Positions 5,689 to 7,425 of a DNA stretch of 7,425 nucleotides are shown one piece after another. Position 1 is the first letter of the stretch, and the number at the start of each line of letters is the position of its first letter. The stretch covers positions 1-7,425 of the forward strand of contig JAWPNA010000297.1 of assembly GCA_045402695.1 (NCBI GenBank). Direction: 5' to 3'. This stretch comes from JAWPNA01 sp045402695 (GTDB lineage Bacteria; Acidobacteriota; Polarisedimenticolia; JACPZX01; DASXTC01). Under the pieces are notes generated by a model. The model did not search any database. It was not told where the DNA came from and saw only the letters and a program-made list of their open reading frames with translations. Made by a program: the position numbers and the translations under genes.

Positions 5689-7022
5689 TAGGAAAGGTAG
5701 CGTTCGAGGAACCGCGTGGAGATCTTTCCTTTCTGGAAGTCCGGGTCGTTCACGATCTTCAGGTGCAGGGGAATCGTCGTCTTGATCCCCTCGACCACCA
5801 TCAGCTCCAAGGACCGCCTCATGCGGGAGATCGCCTCGTCCCGGTTGTTGCCGTACGTGATCAGCTTGGCCACCATCGAGTCGTAGTAGGGAGAGATGCG
5901 GCAATCGGAGTGAACGGCCGTGTCCACCCTGACACCGGGCCCCCCGGGAGGATGGTAGGAGGTGATGAGGCCGGGCGACGGGGTGAAGGTGGAGGGGTCT
6001 TCCGCGTTGACGCGGCACTCGATGGAGTGGCCCCGGAAGATGATCGTGTCCTGTCTGAAGGAGAGCCGCTCGCCCGCGGCGATCTTGATCTGTTCCTTGA
6101 TGAGGTCGATGCCCGTCACCATCTCCGTCACGGGGTGTTCCACCTGGATGCGCGTGTTCATCTCGATGAAGTAGAACTGGCCGTCCTGTACCAGGAACTC
6201 CACTGTCCCGGCGTTCTCGTACTTCACGGACCGCGCCGCTTTCAGGGCGGCGTCCGCCATCTTCTGCCGCGTCTTCGGAGTCAGGGCGGTGGAAGGCGAC
6301 TCCTCCACGAGCTTCTGGTGCTTGCGTTGGATGGAGCATTCCCTCTCCCCCAGGTGCACGATGTTGCCCGTGCTGTCACCGAGGACCTGGAATTCGATAT
6401 GTCGCGGCGCCGAGAGGTACTTCTCGAGGTAGACGTCGGGCACGCCGAAAGCGGCGCGCGCCTCCTCGCGCGCCACCGGGAAGACGCGCCGCAGCTCGTC
6501 CTCATCAGCGGCGACCCGCATCCCTTTGCCCCCTCCCCCCGCGGACGCCTTGACGATCACCGGATACCCCACCTCGGCGGCGATCCGCGCGGCCTCGACC
6601 TCGTCGGGGATCGGGCCGTCGCTCCCGGGGAGGATCGGCACGCCGGCCTTCGACACCGTCTCTCGCGCCTTCGACTTCTCGCCCATGAGGGCGAGCACCG
6701 AGGGCTTGGGCCCGATGAATGTGATCTTGCAGGCCTTGCACACCTCGGCGAAGGCCGACGACTCGGCAAGAAATCCGTAGCCGGGATGTATCGCCTCCGC
6801 GTCGGTGATCTCCGCGGCCGCGATCACCGCGCCGATGTTGAGGTACGACTCGCGGCTGCGCGCCGGGCCGATGCACACGTCCTCGTCGGCGAACTTGACG
6901 TGCAGAGAGTCCTTGTCCGCCTCCGAATGCACCGCGACCGTCTTGATGCCCAGCTCGCGGCACGCCCAGATGATCCGAAGGGCGATCTCGCCCCTGTTGG
7001 CGATGAGGATCTTCTTGAACAT
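5688..7022 (-). CDS. accC: Biotin carboxylase subunit of acetyl-CoA carboxylase
   Basis: AccC carboxylates the biotin on AccB using ATP and bicarbonate, the first half-reaction of malonyl-CoA formation for fatty acid synthesis. The 444-aa length matches stand-alone bacterial AccC. Domains in order are the N-terminal Rossmann-like domain (MFKKILIANRGEIALR, with HPGYGFLAE at 79-87), the ATP-grasp domain, and the C-terminal biotin-carboxylase domain. Visible residues are K116, K158, the glycine loop GGGGKGM (162-168), ERECSIQRKHQK (226-237), the metal and catalytic cluster EMNTRIQVEHP (287-297, with E287, R291, E295) and R337. They align with the E. coli residues at an offset of about one, and none is missing. 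The ATG at 7022 starts at the canonical N-terminus, with GGGG 5 bases upstream. It follows accB after 42 bases and overlaps thiE by one base. The length and separate accB argue against a pyruvate or propionyl-CoA carboxylase subunit, though these cannot be excluded from sequence alone. Confidence 0.95.
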   Translation of the reverse strand: MFKKILIANRGEIALRIIWACRELGIKTVAVHSEADKDSLHVKFADEDVCIGPARSRESYLNIGAVIAAAEITDAEAIHPGYGFLAESSAFAEVCKACKITFIGPKPSVLALMGEKSKARETVSKAGVPILPGSDGPIPDEVEAARIAAEVGYPVIVKASAGGGGKGMRVAADEDELRRVFPVAREEARAAFGVPDVYLEKYLSAPRHIEFQVLGDSTGNIVHLGERECSIQRKHQKLVEESPSTALTPKTRQKMADAALKAARSVKYENAGTVEFLVQDGQFYFIEMNTRIQVEHPVTEMVTGIDLIKEQIKIAAGERLSFRQDTIIFRGHSIECRVNAEDPSTFTPSPGLITSYHPPGGPGVRVDTAVHSDCRISPYYDSMVAKLITYGNNRDEAISRMRRSLELMVVEGIKTTIPLHLKIVNDPDFQKGKISTRFLERYLS

Positions 7023-7064
7023 CGATACCCCGGGATTGCCACGCGACGCCGGCGGATTCTCGTA

Positions 7065-7425
<361 letters not shown>

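Noticed and set aside
5689..5760. TPP riboswitch ahead of thiE
   Set aside because: thiE overlaps the accC stop, so there is no leader, and no CUGAGA-type thi-box core is visible nearby.
5689..6339. N-terminal extension of ThiE into accC
   Set aside because: The extra residues are the accC gene read in another frame. The ThiE family N-terminus begins at the GTG at 5688.

Overview
The window is a GC-rich (roughly 60-65% by eye) stretch of bacterial chromosome. It is gene-dense and carries no mobile element, CRISPR array, rRNA or tRNA that I can see. The genes are type IV pilus ATPases plus a run of housekeeping genes, with start codons, short gaps and gene overlaps typical of a Gram-negative chromosome. 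A deltaproteobacterial (Myxococcota- or Desulfobacterota-like) or acidobacterial lineage would fit, but nothing here fixes the taxonomy.

Layout from left to right. Positions 1-2105, minus strand: the 5' end of pilT (retraction ATPase, cut by the window edge) lies directly downstream of complete pilB (extension ATPase, 571 aa), with 9 bases between them. PilB begins with an MshEN domain whose two 24-residue motifs are those known to bind cyclic di-GMP. Positions 2106-2432: a 327-base non-coding region between divergent genes. It holds a candidate minus-strand promoter for pilB with an operator-like inverted repeat on the -35, two strong hairpins in the predicted pilB leader, and a candidate plus-strand promoter that ends almost exactly at the next start codon. 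Positions 2433-3647, plus strand: a polytopic membrane protein of the PIG-V (Mannosyl_trans2) glycosyltransferase type.

Positions 7425-3656, minus strand, transcribed right to left: accB (biotin carboxyl carrier protein, N-terminus outside the window), accC (biotin carboxylase), thiE (thiamine-phosphate synthase), aroK (shikimate kinase) and a calcineurin-like metallophosphoesterase. The first four are separated by 42, -1 and 19 bases, so they look like one transcription unit. The phosphoesterase follows after 97 bases. It converges on the membrane-protein gene with only 8 bases between the two stop codons.

Functionally, AccB and AccC make the biotin carboxylation half of acetyl-CoA carboxylase. 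ThiE and AroK belong to thiamine and chorismate synthesis. PilB and PilT power pilus extension and retraction. I did not find a new multi-gene system. The points most worth a second look are the structured pilB leader and its operator-like repeat, the intact cyclic di-GMP motifs in PilB, the altered active-site loop in ThiE, and the isolated PIG-V-like transferase with a possibly leaderless GTG start.
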